52,697 nt of DNA from positions 1,820-54,516 of the forward strand of contig NZ_JAKEUO010000003.1 in the NCBI RefSeq assembly GCF_022397915.1, read 5' to 3'. The position numbers were made by a program, and so were the translations under genes. Positions within the stretch are counted from its first letter, which is position 1. The number at the start of each line of letters is the position of its first letter. The notes under the pieces were generated by a model, which had not been told where the DNA came from, made no database searches, and saw only the letters and a program-made list of their open reading frames with translations. This document shows positions 52,207 to 52,697 of the stretch, piece after piece. Source of the stretch: Vibrio sp. Isolate34 (GTDB taxonomy: Bacteria > Pseudomonadota > Gammaproteobacteria > Enterobacterales > Vibrionaceae).

Positions 52207-52550
52207 GGTTTACTCTGCCTCGCCTGATTTCAGACTGAAGTAATTAGGTTCTTCCGACCTAAATTAAAATTCGATGTTAATAGGATGAAAAGATTAGCGG
52301 TGTGCCGGCGATCATCATATAGGACGAAAGGTGCATTAACTGGATTATTGTAACCAAGAACTCAGAGTGTGACGTTCACCTTAGAATAAAAAACGGCAAT
52401 CCATAAAATCCACAGAACCCATAAACAAACCGCCCCTCCTCTATGCGAGCTTTCCATACTGGATTTCCCACGCAAGATAGCTCTTACAAAATAGCTTGTG
52501 AAAGGTAGCTTATGTAACGTAACAGGGACGAGATTAAGCCGAGAATAATA
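52207..52550. other. Divergent promoter region between two PTS genes
   Basis: 340 bp between the PTS permease and the IIB gene. An inverted repeat TTAGGT-N7-ACCTAA (52244-52262) lies 38 bp from the permease ATG and may be an operator. No other clear element or gene is visible; the open frame on the minus strand at 52362-52595 is not supported by composition. Confidence 0.4.
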
Positions 52551-52697
52551 ATGAGAATTGTAGCGGTAACTGCGTGCCCTACAGGCATTGCGCACACCTA
52601 TATGGCAGCTGATGCTCTAAATAAAACAGCCCCTAAATTCAACGTTTCAATCAAGGTTGAAACACAAGGAGCCATGGGTATTGAAAACTTACTGACT
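52551..52697 (+). CDS. PTS fructose-type IIB component (partial, 5' end)
   Basis: The first 49 codons of a PTS IIB protein or domain, truncated at the window edge. It begins [20 protein letters not shown], where Cys 9 is the phosphocysteine and the CPTGIAHT motif is diagnostic. It continues to [15 protein letters not shown], standard for fructose IIB. The ribosome site is weak (GAGAATAATA). It is divergent from the IIA-IIC-IIB gene, and could be a stand-alone IIB or the start of a larger enzyme II. Confidence 0.85.
   Translation, partial: MRIVAVTACPTGIAHTYMAADALNKTAPKFNVSIKVETQGAMGIENLLT

Noticed and set aside
52362..52595. Minus-strand open frame of 77 codons between the PTS genes
   Set aside because: Overlaps the start of the IIB gene, composition not protein-like.
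1..52697. Mobile elements, prophage, integron cassettes or CRISPR arrays
   Set aside because: No transposase, integrase, attachment-site duplication or spaced repeat array was seen; gene order and composition look like core chromosome.

Overview
The window looks like chromosomal DNA of a marine gammaproteobacterium of the family Vibrionaceae, most likely a Vibrio. The basis is the 16S rRNA start and rrn leader, the FMN-riboswitch ribB, the gene set (DUF3087, DUF3010 and DUF3012 proteins, two chemoreceptors, OmpW, GlgC) and the even base composition. I see no insertion sequence, prophage, integrase, CRISPR array or tRNA. The genes are mostly short transcription units separated by clear hairpin terminators, with several divergent regulator/target pairs. 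Identities come from reading the translations; no database search was possible.

Layout. 1-720: 5' end of a minus-strand rRNA operon with boxA and tandem promoters P2 and P1. 788-4830: DUF3087 protein, a TrmY-like methyltransferase, and a Cys-rich ArsP/YraQ-type permease divergent from an ArsR repressor with three matching operators. 5200-9000: His-rich small protein plus MFS transporter, TauE-type exporter, MmcQ/YjbR protein, PAP2 phosphatase. 9266-10251: FMN riboswitch and ribB. 10585-11487: a membrane-anchored protein of unknown function behind a sigma-54 promoter. 11619-16083: two LysR regulators with an NAD(P)-binding protein, a double-cupin protein and an SDR. 16203-22481: a large lipoprotein, OmpW with an FNR box, GlgC, HPF, a tiny DUF3012 lipoprotein and a HAD phosphatase.

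22659-31282 is the most coherent system: an ABC importer of the phosphonate/phosphate-ester class (phnD, phnC, two phnE), a periplasmic glycerophosphodiesterase, and a sigma-54 response regulator with its membrane histidine kinase. Both phnD and the phosphodiesterase gene have near-consensus sigma-54 promoters with shared upstream motifs, so the two-component system probably switches on uptake and hydrolysis of organophosphorus compounds. The activator carries an altered GAFTGA loop (GSFTSA).

31582-34691 is a D-glutamate catabolic cluster (dgcA, dgcN, dgcR). 34804-42458 holds an SGNH hydrolase, a TrmH-type methyltransferase, a Cache chemoreceptor, a LysR regulator, DUF3010, and an EamA exporter divergent from a MocR regulator. 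42556-50220 includes an AhpD-like protein and a TetR repressor gene 6.5 kb away that share the same paired operator, a MerR-methyltransferase fusion followed by a GNAT acetyltransferase, a tyrosine permease with a TyrR-like box, a NIT-domain chemoreceptor and a 57-residue zinc-knuckle protein. 50341-52697 has a fructose-type PTS protein with domain order IIA-IIC-IIB and the start of a separate IIB gene at the window edge.
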